64,000 bases of DNA from Trema orientale (GCA_002914845.1 JXTC01000177.1:247245-311244), one strand, 5' to 3'. Shown: positions 1 through 12,387, counted from the stretch's first letter. The notes: generated from the sequence alone by a model not told the origin. Numbers and translations: made by a program.

Positions 1-2440
1 TAATTGATTGCACTTAGAGCAGCAATACAAATTACTCGCCAAGATAGAGATATATATATAAATATAAATATAAAATGTAAAGAGCACAAAACCTCGAACT
101 TGTGCTACAGATCAAGCACGAGAGTGTGGAGAGTAGCTCGGTACCCAAGGATCACTGAAATACACAAGTCAGAAACTTATGCACATTGTGAGTAAACAAA
201 GGTTTAGAAGCCACAGGTTAAATAACAGATGAGATAATATTGGTGGAGATAAAGGTGGTTAAATTTGTATATATGTGAAGAAAGTGGCATGGAAATAAAT
301 AAATGAGGTTATGGACTTGATACCAAAAAAATGAAAGCTTGAGGCCCAAAAGGAAGGGACACGAATTGATATAGTTTATGGGCTAAAAAAAAAGGTAACG
401 ATTTTGGTGGGTTAAGAAGAGATGAAGATGGTGATGGAGGTGCTGATTTTGGGCCACAAAGTGATGAGGCTTGTGTTTGTATAAGTTAAGGCTTGATAGC
501 TATGGATAAAGAGAGATAACAAAACAATAGTAATAGAAAAGGACCACGGTTTGGACAATAAAAAAAAGGCCAGATAATGATGATGTTGAGTTATGGGTTG
601 AAAAGAAAACAAAACATGTTAATTGTGCTTGGCAATACTACTGGTACAGGTAGAGAGAAACAAGAATAAGAACGAGAACAATAACTATAGCACAAAAAGA
701 GAGAAGGCTCGGCTGGAAAGCAAGAAAAAAAAAAGGGAGTATTGTCTTAGATAGATTTTTGTATCCGGGAACAAAAGTCTCTGCCACAAGTGATTAATCA
801 AGGGTATATATAGGCCCTTGTTGTGCCTTGGCCGACTCAAAAAAACACAACTCTGCTAGCTCTTATGTTTGACACCTCCTCTAACATTTGTTTTGTGTTG
901 ATTGGGCCATTACAAAAACTTGACACATGGCATGGTATTAGGGTCCAATAAGAATTTGACAAGTGGCTCAATAATTTTGTGATACATAGCATAATGACTG
1001 ATATGGTCCATGCTTCTCGATGATGTGGCGTGAATTTGACTATATCCCAATAAGAAATTGACACTTGTCTCAAGATGTCAAAATTTTCTTGTGTAATTTT
1101 GCCCCGTCAAATTTTCTTAATGGACCACAAATTGCACAATTATCACATTATCTGTGACTTAACATTTTTAGTTAGTGACTAATTATAAAAAAAATTGTCA
1201 CACCCCAAAACAATGGTGATGATAAACTGCTCCAATCTCAAGTAACTCAAGATCAGGGAAGAATATGCCATAGCAGATGGCCATTTTGTTTTGAGACTAG
1301 TGATTATGTTGATCATAGTATTTTGTATGGATGGAGAAGTTTGTAGTACAGAGAACACGCTTTCAGCTTTGATATTTTGTTTGGAAAAGTTTGTCATATA
1401 TACAGAACTTTCTCTTTTGTCTTGATCTCAAGTAGTTATATACCTTTTTATGTGCACAAGTCTAATCGTAAAAGTAGGTTATTGGAACTTTTATACTCTT
1501 CAAACTTGGTTATGAATATATTTTGTTAAGTTATTATGTCACCAAATTTGGACATATATTATTATGGTATTAATGCTTTATTACTACTTTAGAATTTTTT
1601 ATTTAAACCAAACATGGATTAACTCCTTTATACAATATAAATATAAAATAGAACTTCACAAGAAGGAACTTCTAAAATTCTTATCATTGTTTCCAATGAG
1701 GAACTACAACACAGAACATAGATTACATAGTTTCTAAGGCTTCTAACAGTCAAAGGTTATTATTGTACAATTAACAACACAAACAATAACAAAGGTGCTA
1801 TAAATATTGCGAAAAGTAACATCCTAATTGAGCTACTAGTAGCCTCTAATGCTAATAAAAGTTGCCGTAGAAGATCTAAACCATTCTCATTTCATGAAGT
1901 AGTTGGAGAATATAGATCATTAAAACCCCTATCACTAATTGTTCCTCCACCATCACCACCACTATCTACCTCTCCTTGCATAACTTAGCTTGGATAAGTG
2001 CATGACACCTCCCATCTATTTCCACTCAGTTTCTCCTTTTTTTTTTTTTCGCTTTCTACTATTGAAAGAAACCACATCTTCCTTTCGAGCATCTAAATAA
2101 AAGACAATTTGGGTTCTCATAAGTCACGTCATCTATTCTGAATTGTTACCTATTACTATCTTCCTGTATTTGAACAATGAGACTCCATTAAAATTTCTAT
2201 CATAATATCAAATGTTAAGTTTTTTCTCATACACATTTTATCAAATACATAGCAAGCAATCTAATTTTCTGACTCCGTAAACTATGATGTTGTTATTATT
2301 TATATTGCGTTTACTCTTTTTCATTATGAACTAAGCATTTTTATCTAGAGAAATGATGTAACATATACTTGAAACTATGTCTAGATTTTCAATATCAATT
2401 TTGTGGTGATTTTTTATTAGTTTATTTGTGTTATTTTGCT
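1..2440. other. AT-rich intergenic sequence, no gene recognised
   Basis: Short open frames here are low-complexity and show no family signature. The stretch at about 780-1100 repeats phrases such as 'ccaataagaa(a)ttgaca' and resembles decayed repeat DNA. Nothing else could be supported. Confidence 0.5.
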
Positions 2441-3040
2441 CTTTATGTTTCTCAATTGATTAGCAACCATTGAGGTATTTGGGTTTCTAGAATTCGGTAC
2501 TTGAGAGAGGGGATTTTAGAGATATGACTATAGAATAACACAACCTAAGATATTGTAGAGTTTGAGAAAATATATGAATCCTTTGAAACTTGTTATTGAG
2601 AACTATAAGACTCTTGTTTTCTTAATTTTGAATAGAAATATTGAAATTAGAATTTAAGGGTAATTTTTACTCGGCACTCGAGACAGGGAGTAGAAAGAAT
2701 TTTGAGTTCTTGCTTATGAACTAGGAAAATCAATTAAGTGGTGTTGTTAATTAAAAGACATAGTGGATAGTTAAGTGAAGTCAAACCTCTAGAATTCATT
2801 CCCATTATTATTATTATTATTTTTTTACATTTACAATTGCATTATGATCTTTAATTTAATATTTTAAATTTCCTTAGATTACTTATATACATAATTAATT
2901 TGAATTGTCTAGATAAAATTAAGATTATCCAATTACGGTACTTAGTAGAAATTCAATATCAATCCTTATGGGTACGATAATCTTATTTACTATTTTACTA
3001 TAAAACTTGACACTGTATACTTGCAGTATAAAAAGTAACT
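2441..3040. other. Possible decayed LTR-retrotransposon non-coding segment
   Basis: Phrases such as 'acttgagagaggggat', 'actcgagacagggagtaga' and 'caatccttatgggtacgata' followed by 'acactgtatacttgcagt' recall non-coding parts of plant LTR elements. There is no LTR pair and no coding signal. This is inference from wording only. It directly abuts the Copia relic at 3041. Confidence 0.25.
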
Positions 3041-5471
3041 GGACTAAAAGTCTCATTAAAATCAAAACCTGTAAGTTGAAGGAACCTTTTTGCAACAAGT
3101 CTAGCCTTATGCTTCAGAATTGAGCCATCTGGATTTTATTTTAATCGAAACACCCATTTACATCTAATAGCTTTTCTATCTAGAGGGAGAAGAACAATGG
3201 ACCAAGTTTGATTCCTTTGTAAGGCCATAAATTCATCAGTCACGCCTACCTTCCAAGATGGTTGCCGCAATGCATCTTCAACAGTAAGAGGTTCTTGGAG
3301 GCCATAAAAACTTTCAGCTTGGAAATTCTAGACTTAGATATGGTTTGCATAGCGTGAATATTATATGTTTTGGCTACAGGAGGAGTTGGTGTTATAGGAC
3401 AAACAAGTTGAGAATGAGTGTGAGAAGCAGATGGTAGAAGAACAGATTGTTGATCATGAGAATCTGCTGCAATAGTAATAGATTACTGATCTGGTGGAGA
3501 AAAATCTAAATGAGCATTTGATAAAGCTTGAGGCTGATTCAGTGTATCAATATGAAGTAGAACTTGAAGAGGAGAGATAAGAGAGAATAAATCAGAGATT
3601 GAAGAAGCTAAAGCTTGAAAAGGAGTTATAGTAGCAGCAAATAACAATGATCCTTCGTTGAATTTAATATCTCTGGATATGTAAATATGACCTGATGGGG
3701 ATAAACAATTATAGCCTTTATGCTTGAAGCTATAACCAAGAAAGGTGCATTCAAGTGATCGAATTGAAGCTTGTGATTATTATAAAGAGAAAGATTAGGC
3801 TAAAACGAGTAGCCAAAAATATGAAGCTGAATATAATCAGGATCTCTGCTAAATAATAGTTTTAATGCAGTAGCACCTAAAATAACTAAAGATGGTAGTC
3901 AATTGATAAAAAATACAGAGGCTCGAACAACTTCATCCTAGAATTTTAGTGGCATAGAGGCATGAGCTAAAAGAGTAGGACTTGAATCAATGAGATGCCT
4001 ATGTTTACGCTCAGCAACACCATTCTGCTCATATGTTGTGGGAGAAAACACCTTGTGATCAATGTCATCAGTAACAAGATAATCAATAATTGCTTGAAAT
4101 TCGCCACCCCAATCTATTTGTAGTGCTTTAATTTTGTGACCAAACTGATTTTTAACTAAAAGTTTGAAGTTAATAAAGCTCTGTAGAACATCAGATTATT
4201 TTCATCCAGAGTGCAATGATTTGTAGCCCTCAAATCTAGATACCAGGCTAAATTAGTAACACTTTCCGGAGTAGGAGCTAGCATAGCAGCCATATGAGCA
4301 CTAAGGTGCCCAGTTGAAACACCAGGATTCTGGTAAAAAATGGAACTTGGAAAAGAAGTGTTGAATCTTTTATAGCACTTGAAAGCAATGTGACCAAGTT
4401 TATCACACAATTGGCATTATGGTCTGGGACCTCCATTGTTAGCAAAATCTCGACCACCATTAAAAGAGCCTTTATTATTGGTATACCCACGATCACCATA
4501 AAAACTAGACTGACCACCTGTACTATATGGATTCCAACTATGACCACCAAAATTATCTCGACCACCGCCATTGTGATTATGAAAATGATCACCACCATTG
4601 AAAGCAGGGAAATAAAATAGAGCTCGAGAACCAGGAAAAATTAGAAAATTACTCTTTAAAGTATAATTATTATGAGCTAAATTGATAGTAGCCGAATCAA
4701 TATCCTTAAGAGTCATTTCAATTCAATTTTCTTGAGCTAACAATAAAGACTCAAATTCAGTAACAGTATATAGATCAAAATGAGAATTAACAGAGATAAC
4801 GAAAGTATCATAATCAGATAAGAGGCTATTGAAGATAACATCAATATGATCTTTAATAGTAGTATGATAACCAACAGAGGCAAGCTGATCAACCAGGGAC
4901 TTTATTTTCAACAAATAGTCATTAATAGACAAGGAACCTTTCTTCGTGTTCATCAATTGAGTTTTGAACTGATCGATTTTGGCCTTCGTTTGAGCAGCAA
5001 AGTAAGTTTGAAGAGTACTCTATACCTGAGCTAAGCTCTTACAGTGCCAACAACTCGAGTGAGAACAGACTCAGTCATTAAAGAAAGTAACCATGAGAAT
5101 AATAATTAATCTTGTTGCTCGTAATATAAGAAAGCTTGATTAACATACCCCTGAGCATAATCTACATTGATAAGGTATATTAATGGCGAATTCACACCAT
5201 CGACGATGTAGTTCTGGAGCTTATGACCTTGAATGACAGTAGTAACTTGTTGACATTAAAGCAGAAAATTGTTTGAATCGAGCTTGTAATAAGTGCCGCC
5301 CTGTGGGAAAACACACCTTATGTAGATAAACCATAACAAAGTCCTAACTAGCAATTTTGTAAGATTAAGATGATGATGGCAGTTAGCAGGCTGTTTATAC
5401 CTAGAATTAGTAGCTTCTAAACGTTGGCGGACAACTTGATCATGATCATTAGTAATAGTTGGTAAAGCCAT
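3041..5471 (-). pseudogene. Copia retrotransposon gag-pol relic with internal deletion
   Basis: Read on the minus strand from 5471, this is a Copia polyprotein in pieces: a gag N-terminus (5471-5040), a gag core with the phrase 'SINDYLLKIKSLVDQLAS' (4956-4723), a Gly/Asn-rich linker, and an intact CX2CX4HX4C zinc knuckle near 4380-4430. The protease start follows, but its expected D-S-G active site reads D-L-R. At about 4150 the protease runs straight into the integrase core ('LQIDWGGEF', then 'YEQNGVAERKHRHL'), so the rest of protease and the zinc-binding part of integrase are deleted. At 3260-3060 comes the beginning of reverse transcriptase ('IRCKWVFRLK', then a stop). Many stops and frameshifts; no LTRs recognised. 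Dead element. Confidence 0.85.
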
Positions 5472-6041
5472 TTAGCCAAACAATCAGTGACTTTGCTGTT
5501 GAATTCAGGGAGAACCACTAGGTCAATGGTATGACTAATTAGGAAGCTTGGTGTAAAATATCAAGAATGGAGATCCACCAATGGAACTGTTGACCATGTT
5601 GTTATAAGGAAATTCACTCTGTGGGAGAACAAAATACCAAGTGAGTTTGTTTGGCACTAACAATATGCTCTGTATCATAGCACCAAGAATGTGATTGCTT
5701 CTGTCTATCCATTAGCTTGTGGATTATATGCACCAATCAGTTATAGGATGATGTCGAAATGACGCCAAAGAACATGCGAAAAGTGACTAATAAATTTTTA
5801 CATCACAGTAGGAAGTGATAGAGCGATGTACATCACGAAGATGATTGTTCTTGTTAAAAAAAAAGGTAGACTTCTCTCAAAAAAAGAGGTTAACTTCAAT
5901 AATACGGTTACATGAGAGAAAATGTACTATCGAGAAGCTATCTACCACAATAAAGACAGAGTTTATATGTCGAGCTATGCAGGGCAGACTAAGAACCTAA
6001 TCTATTGACATATCTTCCCAAATATTCTCTGGGGTGGAAAG
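5472..6041. other. Non-coding sequence between two Copia relics
   Basis: No reading frame or repeat with a recognised identity. It may be the 5' leader or LTR remains of the relic at 3041-5471, but no partner copy is present to test this. Confidence 0.4.
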
Positions 6042-6651
6042 TATTAGAAAAAACCACTTTCCTACTTGTGACTTTTCGTATGTGTGAATAGTATCATATG
6101 AGTGAATAATATCGTATACATAAATGGTGTTGTATATGTGAATAGTACTTGATCTCCGAAATAAATACAAGAATAAAGTAACACAATAAGACACAAATTT
6201 AAGTGGTTCATCCAGCTTAGACTATGTCTACGGAATAGCAACAGATCTTTCATTATAGGGAAAAAATTTATTATAAGTGTTTACAAATACTCACTCACAA
6301 TTTTGATCTCAAATACATCCAAGCACCCCTCTTACAAGTATTTTCTCATTCACACATTTTACTAACACTCTTTGAAATCTCCTCTTGCACAAAGAAACTA
6401 TACTCTCTTTGAAAAAAGAAACAAAGAGAAAAAAAAAGATTTAATAAGAGAAAATACTTAAATTGCTTATGATTCTTCGGATACTTTGATGAAGCTAAAG
6501 AGGGGAGTATTTATAGTAAAACTCCCCATCTCCTTTCCATGTTGAAAAATATGCTCATGAACAAAAGTCCATAAATGTGGATGGATAAAATCTACAAATT
6601 TGAATGAATAAAAAATCCACAAGGTGGTTGCCCATTCTTTTGACCTCAACA
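6042..6651 (-). repeat. 3' LTR of the gag-only Copia element
   Basis: It aligns along its length with 8039-8851, sharing the landmark phrases 'ctacttgtgacttttcgtat', 'gactatgtctacggaatagc' and 'tactcactcac'. Its inner end 'cctcaaca' lies next to the polypurine tract. It lacks the SINE present in the other LTR and so preserves the empty target at 6288-6298. Confidence 0.8.
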
Positions 6652-7043
6652 ATCTCCAACTTGAAGATTTGATTTCTATCATGTCTATTGTATAAATACA
6701 GTAGCTTATCTCATAGTTATATTGCTACCATTGTCTTTACCGACAATCATATTTCACCATATTAGTATACTACTTAAAATTGACGAATTCTAAGAATTTC
6801 ATCTCGGCTCATGTTGAAAGAACCTTGCTGATAATTATAGTGTTGACTCCTATGTCTGGCTTTTTTGGAAGTCCATCAGCTATCGACATCATTTACCACA
6901 CACCTTACATTAATATCAACCAATGCCTGTGTACAAACTTGTAAATCCTGCATTTACTGCTACTATACATCTTTTTTCATGGCAATTTTAGAAATTAATG
7001 GCATTGTCATGAGGATGTATATCTTCTTATCACAGAGCATTTT

Positions 7044-7913
7044 CTATACCTCTATTACAGAAGGCAATATTAGCAGCTTCATTCGACTTAGAGCATCCAC
7101 CCGAACTCGTTCCACTTTTTTGGCAATTTTTTTTACATGCCCCGCCTGTCTGCACGTCCAGCAAACGATATTCTTTTTCTTGAAGTTTCTTCTCTTTTTC
7201 TTGACTGACAATACTAAACCTTCAGATGATGCATTACTTCCATTATTGCTTAGCCATCTTTCTTCAAAAACGAGTTTGTTCCTCACTTCTGAAAAAATTA
7301 CGGTCTCCTTCTTATACATTAGAATTAGCTTCATATGCTCATAGGAAGATGGAAGAGACCAAATAAGTCGCAACACTTCGTCCTCGACATCAATCTTAAT
7401 TCTAATAGCCTCTAATTCAAAAATGATGTCGTTTAGGACACCTAAATGATCTGATATTGTTGAATGTTCACTCATACGTAGTATATAAAACTGCTCCTTC
7501 AGGTACACCCAATACAATTCTCTAAGCTTTTCCTAGAGTTCCTTGGCTGTAGATATTCCAACCACATTTGCTAGAATATTTTTTACCAAGTATATCTGCA
7601 TCGCACTTGCAGCTCTATCGTCTGGATCTTTCCAGTCTTCATCGTTAATTTTGGCTTTTTCAAAAATATCTTTTCCCTTCAAAACCTTGTGCAGACCAGC
7701 CCAATGTTTATCATTAATTTTAGCTTTTTTAGAAATATCTCTTCCCTTCAAAACTTTGTACAGACTAGATTGATTTAACAAATCCTTGGCTTGAACTTGC
7801 CACAAGCCAAAGTTAATGTTGCCGTCCAATTTCTCCAAATCAGCTCTGATCGGAGTTGTATACTTGATTCCTGACATATTGCTTTGTACTTTTTTGCTTG
7901 AGAAACCCATCAA
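7044..7913 (-). pseudogene. Copia gag (UBN2-type) with decayed zinc knuckle
   Basis: Two abutting open segments in one frame (7913-7533, then 7517-7044 after a TAG) encode a capsid-type gag: an N-terminus with 'LDGNINFGLWQVQAKDLL', a core with 'HSTISDHLGVLNDIIFELEA', then a basic tail. The nucleic-acid-binding knuckle keeps 'CWTCRQAGH', but the final cysteine of CX2CX4HX4C is replaced. A segment of about 27 codons is tandemly duplicated in frame (copies near 7638-7694 and 7714-7770). In its family gag packages the element's RNA. The start at 7887 or 7913 is uncertain. Confidence 0.8.
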
Positions 7914-8024
7914 GAAAATTCCCTAGAAGGTTCAAATGCTCCCACTTGAACACAACCTCCTTATACAAAACTTCTTAGACTACCACCAAGCCTTAGTACG
8001 CCGAAGAATTGACCACATCTTGTC

Positions 8025-8036
8025 GCTCTGATACTA
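8025..8036 (-). other. tRNA primer-binding site of the gag-only Copia element
   Basis: The minus strand reads TAGTATCAGAGC, differing at one base from the TGGTATCAGAGC complement of initiator tRNA-Met used by many plant Copia elements. It lies 2 bases inside the LTR end at 8039, the expected place. Confidence 0.7.
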
Positions 8037-8038
8037 GT

Positions 8039-8851
8039 TGTTTAAACAAATCACCTTCCTACTTGTGACTTTTCGTATGTATGAATAATATCATTTCAGT
8101 GAAATAGTGTCGTATACGTAAATAATATTGTACATGTGAATAGTACCGTACACGTGAACAATGATCTCCGAAATAAATACATGAATAAAATAACACAATA
8201 AGACACAAATTTACGTAGTTAACTCAACTTAGGCTATGTCTACGGAATAGCTATAGATCTTTCACTATAGGGATAAAATTTGTTACAAGTGTCTACAAAT
8301 ACTCACTCACAACAGCTAACTGGGACTAGTTCAGTTGGTCCAAGGTTTATGGGATGTGTATGTGAGTTTGGGGGGGTCAGGGATTCAAACCTTGGTAGAG
8401 TGTGTGTGTGTGTTATTTTCCTTTAATTTGTAGAAAGTGGTGGTCATTAGTTAAGCCCTACTTTAAAAAAAAAAAAAAAATACTCACTCACGACCTTGAT
8501 CCCAAATACACCCAAACATTCTCTCTTACAAGTATTTTTTCACTCATACCTTACGCTGATACTCTTTGAAATCTATTTTTACACAAAGAAACTATACTCT
8601 CTTTGAAAGGAGAAACAAAGAGGGAAAAAAAAAAAGGATTTAATAAGAGAAAATATTTAAATTACTTCTGATTTTTGGGATGCTTTGATGAAACTAAAGG
8701 GAGGAATTTTATAGTAAAACTCCTCCTCCCTTTTCTATATTCAAAAATATGCTCATGAATAAAAGTTCATAAATATGCATGGATAAAAATCCATATATAT
8801 AGATGAACAAAAAATCCACAAAGATAGTACCTATGCTTTTTGACCTCAAAA
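8039..8851 (-). repeat. 5' LTR of the gag-only Copia element
   Basis: Partner of 6042-6651. It begins TGTTTAAAC on the plus strand and ends near 'cctcaaaa'. The extra length over its partner is largely explained by the SINE at 8311-8480. Confidence 0.8.
8311..8480 (+). mobile_element. SINE inserted in an LTR
   Basis: A 170-bp tRNA-derived SINE with a box-A-like motif TAGTTCAGTTGG (8327-8338), a box-B-like motif GGATTCAAACC (8381-8391), a short (GT)n run and a 3' A-tail of 16. It is flanked by perfect 11-bp target-site duplications TACTCACTCAC (8300-8310 and 8481-8491). The same 11 bases occur once, uninterrupted, in the partner LTR (6288-6298), which gives the empty-site state. Confidence 0.9.
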
Positions 8852-9581
8852 GAAGTGGAGTGTATTACTAGGTGTTCTGAGTTATACTTTGGCCCCTTGA
8901 TTGAATATTTTAAACCTTAAACAAACCGTGACATTGAATAAGCCTTCAGGAAGGAACCGTTGTTTTTTTCGGTTCCTCAGACGGTACCAAGTGCAAATAG
9001 CATGATGTCCCTCTCGCTATCTGCTGCTTTTTAATTGGTCCCATAGTCTGAATCCAATCAAGGAACTCCTCAAACCCATAAGTTCTACCAAAAATAGTAA
9101 TATCTATCTTTAGTTTATGATCGTGTGATCTAGATCGAGGGTTGGTAGCTTGACCAGACCTCTGTCTCTGTGTGTTTGCGACCAAAGCTTCAAAATCATC
9201 ATCTGAGTCCACGCCGAAAAGGTCAACCATGCTCAACCTTGGCATCAGCAAGACGTTGAATCTAATAAGCGTTTTGGTGCTGATTCCAGTCACAGTGACT
9301 TGTCATATGATTTCGAGTGAACTCTGGATCTCATTTCTGATGATCATCACCTTCAACAATCCTCCCATCTCTAATCTCTGCCAAAGCTAATCGAACCTCG
9401 CGTGGGAAATCACCAAATCGTTGCAGTGATACTCAAGTGAAGCTCTCATATATAACATTACTCAAGACCTTAAACAGATGCTCAAAAGGCCTTCGTCGCG
9501 TGCTCTTCGTCACTGGAATGACATCCTTTACACCAGCATTCGATACTGTGCTGAAAGGTAACCTTGGCTCTAGATACCACT
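8852..9581 (-). pseudogene. Gypsy-type gag 5' part, truncated
   Basis: Downstream (minus strand) of the LTR at 9582-9893 is a PBS-like sequence (GGTATCTAGAGCC at about 9567-9578) followed by a degenerate leader and gag start. The open frame 9293-8946 contains 'KLKIDITIFGRTYGFEEFLD', which matches the conserved gag start of plant Gypsy (chromovirus-like) elements. The frame stops near 8946. Nothing further of the element is recognised before the neighbouring Copia LTR at 8851. No 3' LTR was found in the window. Confidence 0.65.
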
Positions 9582-9893
9582 TGATGCAGAGACTAAATAG
9601 ACTTAAGAAAATCCCAAGTTGAGAGACAGAGCAAACTGCTCCAAGTTTTAATTAATAAAAATGAGTCTCAACGTTGAACCAGCTTCCATCCCACGATTTC
9701 AGCTTATAAACCAAGTTGACTATCACAAAACGGCAAATAGGTCTTACGGCCAAACAACAAATTCAAAACACAACGAAACAACACTGCACTTATTTAAAGA
9801 ATAGAAGCGACATGCTCTTAAAAATCGCCAATATGCAGCTGAGAATGTGACGACAATTACATATAGGAAATGACAAACAGTTCCTCTACATCA
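9582..9893 (-). repeat. 5' LTR of the truncated Gypsy-type element
   Basis: A 312-bp LTR with near-perfect terminal inverted ends: TGATGCAGAG at the left and CTCTACATCA at the right (9 of 10 complementary). The primer-binding site lies immediately inside the left end. It ends 77 bp from the stop codon of the monooxygenase pseudogene. Confidence 0.75.
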
Positions 9894-9970
9894 ATATCAG
9901 GCATTAGCACTACTATTATGCAACAACAACAACGTTAAACACTTGGATTATATCTGATCAAAATAGGGAA

Positions 9971-12325
9971 TTAGGCAAGTTTCCCACAATCATAACGCAC
10001 AACACTAGCAATTCTGTGATAAAGGAACTTATAAAATATGGCATCCCTGAAAATTTTCAACCCCCACATAGAGCCTCCACGTTGAACCCACCCAGATAAG
10101 AAGGAGCCAATGATCAACCAAGTGGCTCGCCACCTCCTTTCCTCTGCATAATCAGATAGTGCTTTAGTCACCTCTCTAGGGACAAGTCCTCCATTTTGTC
10201 GGACACATGCACCAATGTGTCTGCCCTAGACCACGGCATCTTCAAGTGCCGCGCAACCTCCCTGTCCCAAGTCTGGTGTCATGGGGTGCATGGCGTCGCC
10301 TGCCACTGTGATGTTTCGCTTGCTTAACTTTCCCAACGCTACCTTCCATGGTTGCCTGAATATCAATGGTGTCCATGACAATGTTGAAAGGTCAGAGTGC
10401 TTGACAATGTCTAGATATGCTTCAGGGAAGTCCTTGGCATAGTTCTCAATTACTTCTCTCTGTATGGCTTTAGGGTCTTCTCCTAGGTATGCATGTATAA
10501 TGGAAAACATTAAACAAGTAATCCAAGAATTTAGTACTTGATGACTTAGTTTTTCCCTTGAACTTGCAAGTATGATATNNNNNNNNNNNNNNNNNNNNNN
10601 NNNNNNNNNNNNNNNNNNNNNNNNNNNNNNNNNNNNNNNNNNNNNNNNNNNNNNNNNNNNNNNNNNNNNNNNNNNNNNNNNNNNNNNNNNNNNNNNNNNN
10701 NNNNNNNNNNNNNNNNNNNNNNNNNNNNNNNNNNNNNNNNNNNNNNNNNNNNNNNNNNNNNNNNNNNNNNNNNNNNNNNNNNNNNNNNNCTTAGTTTTTC
10801 CCTTGAACTTGCAAGTATGATATGAAGTTTCTTGTTTGATATCATGTTAGATAATCACTTGTTCTAAAAGTAAGGCTGTAAGGAAATAATGATAATTGGC
10901 TAGCTTAAAAGGTTGAACCTTTAGCTGGAGAGTCACAAACTAAGGTCCAATAAACATCTTTATTAGTGAGGGGAGCAAAACCAGCCCTTGAGCCCGGACC
11001 AACAAACTGGTGAACTCCTTCTTTCATTCCATGGCCCTGAGGAAACACGGCCATTCCACGAACCGCTGAACGACCGGAATGAACCGTTGGAGGGAGTCCC
11101 AACCAGCTTGCCACTACTGAGTGCACCCCATCGCAGCCTATCAGAACCTGCAAATTCCACAGCAGCACAGGAGTTAAAAGCTAGAGAGAAGAGAAGGAAA
11201 AGTTACGAGCGTATTTATCTCATTTCAAAAGTGATTTTGATAAAGTTACCTTCGCTTTGATAACAGTTCCATCGTCCATGTGAACAACAGCAACAGATGA
11301 ACCTTCATGTTCTTGGGTTTCAATGGCGGTGATCTTGCAAGAGAAGCGAATCGAATCGGTTGGAAGTTCCTCTGCTAGAGCGTTGAGCAACGCTTTCCTG
11401 TGTAATGCTCTGGCCCCAGTTGCATCATTGCTTCATATATAAAATCATAATTAGATTCAGATGAATGAGAAAGAGTTTTCCTAATATAAAATGTCCGTGA
11501 TACATCATTGCTTCCACCACATGTTCAAACAGAAAAGGACAGGACAATGCTTACTCCTTATCTCCGGAGTAAGAGATCTCTTGAGTTGCTCCAGTTCCCA
11601 AATTGGTTACGTACCCCCTAAGACAAGACCCGAAAGGTGAGAACACATATAAGTGCACTGAAAACTTAAAATGCCAGCTTTAAGAAGTAACGTGTTTGTT
11701 CAGTCTCATTGATAGAAGTGTAATTCCAGCATCGGCTCTAAAACTCATTTCAGGAAATGAGATAGCATGAGTTACAATGCAAATCCTAGAATATAATGTG
11801 CAAAGTCCTGTAATTTTGCTAACAGGGTCAATAAATAAGGAGAACAGGCCTTAAAAAGTGGAAGGAAGCAATGTTACATAGCATATAATAAGGTGAATGT
11901 AACTTCAAAAGAAAATAATGTGTTTATACGTCAAGGTAAGAGCTGCATGCTTTGTAGTTTGAACTTGGATCACAAATGAAGCGAAAAAAGAGAGTTTCGT
12001 GACATTTTTTTACGTAGTCTTGGCTTTCTCCATAGAATTAATTAAAAGGACTGACAAACTAAATAAGAGATAAGACAACAAACAAGTTCCAAAGAACAGT
12101 CTACTTTTTACAGGGGGCGTAAACGGAAGTCAACTTTTGAGAAACCCCAAGGGCATCAAGGGCAAGCCAAGCATTTGGGAAGAGTCCCAAGGCTGCACCA
12201 GTGGCTCTAAGCCCATCAGATCTCTCCAACACCAACGCCTTGACTCCCACTCTCTTAAGCGCCAACGCTGTGGCTAACCCAGCTATTCCTGCTCCCACTA
12301 TAACAATGTCCTCCTCCATTTCCAT
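9971..12325 (-). pseudogene. FAD-dependent monooxygenase, copy 1 (disabled)
   Basis: Five exons on the minus strand: 12325-12105, 11617-11555, 11430-11250, 11147-10919, 10494-9971 (405 codons plus stop if read through). The family is the plant FAD-dependent monooxygenases (MO1 / salicylate-hydroxylase-like): GAGIAG dinucleotide-binding loop near residue 11, GCDGVHS in exon 4, GDAMHPMTPDLGQGG in exon 5. Two lesions hit the last exon. The acceptor before 10494 reads AC where the sister gene has AG (plus base 10495 is g). Codon 321 is TAG (10228-10226) where the sister has TTG. Read as modelled, the product would lose its last ~85 residues, after the FAD-contact motif. Other exon borders are normal. 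It could still be transcribed. Sister gene at 24963-27071. Confidence 0.9.
10545..10823. other. Assembly gap (211 N) flanked by a duplicated 34-mer
   Basis: Ns occupy 10579-10789. The 34 bases just before the gap (10545-10578) are repeated exactly just after it (10790-10823). The sister intron (about 25537-25570) carries this sequence once. The gap therefore probably represents unmerged contig overlap within intron 4, not missing sequence. Confidence 0.85.
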
Positions 12326-12387
12326 CTCTTCCTTTCTCTTTTGTCCTTTTTTACAAACACATGGAGGTTGCTTAATAAGTTGTGTGT

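Larger units (their letters stand above)
6042..8851 (-). mobile_element. Non-autonomous gag-only Copia element with both LTRs
   Basis: Two direct repeats (6042-6651 and 8039-8851) flank a 1.39-kb interior. On the minus strand the order is 5' LTR (right), a primer-binding site at 8036-8025 matching the initiator-Met tRNA type with one mismatch, a gag reading frame, a non-coding stretch, and a polypurine tract (about 6652-6664) against the 3' LTR (left). There is no protease, integrase or reverse transcriptase, so the element would have depended on enzymes from elsewhere. Flanking pentamers GAAAG (6037-6041) and GAAGT (8852-8856) are only a partial target-site duplication, so the outer ends are approximate. 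Confidence 0.8.

Noticed and set aside
10572..10845. Two open frames containing the run of N
   Set aside because: They exist only because unknown bases contain no stop codon.
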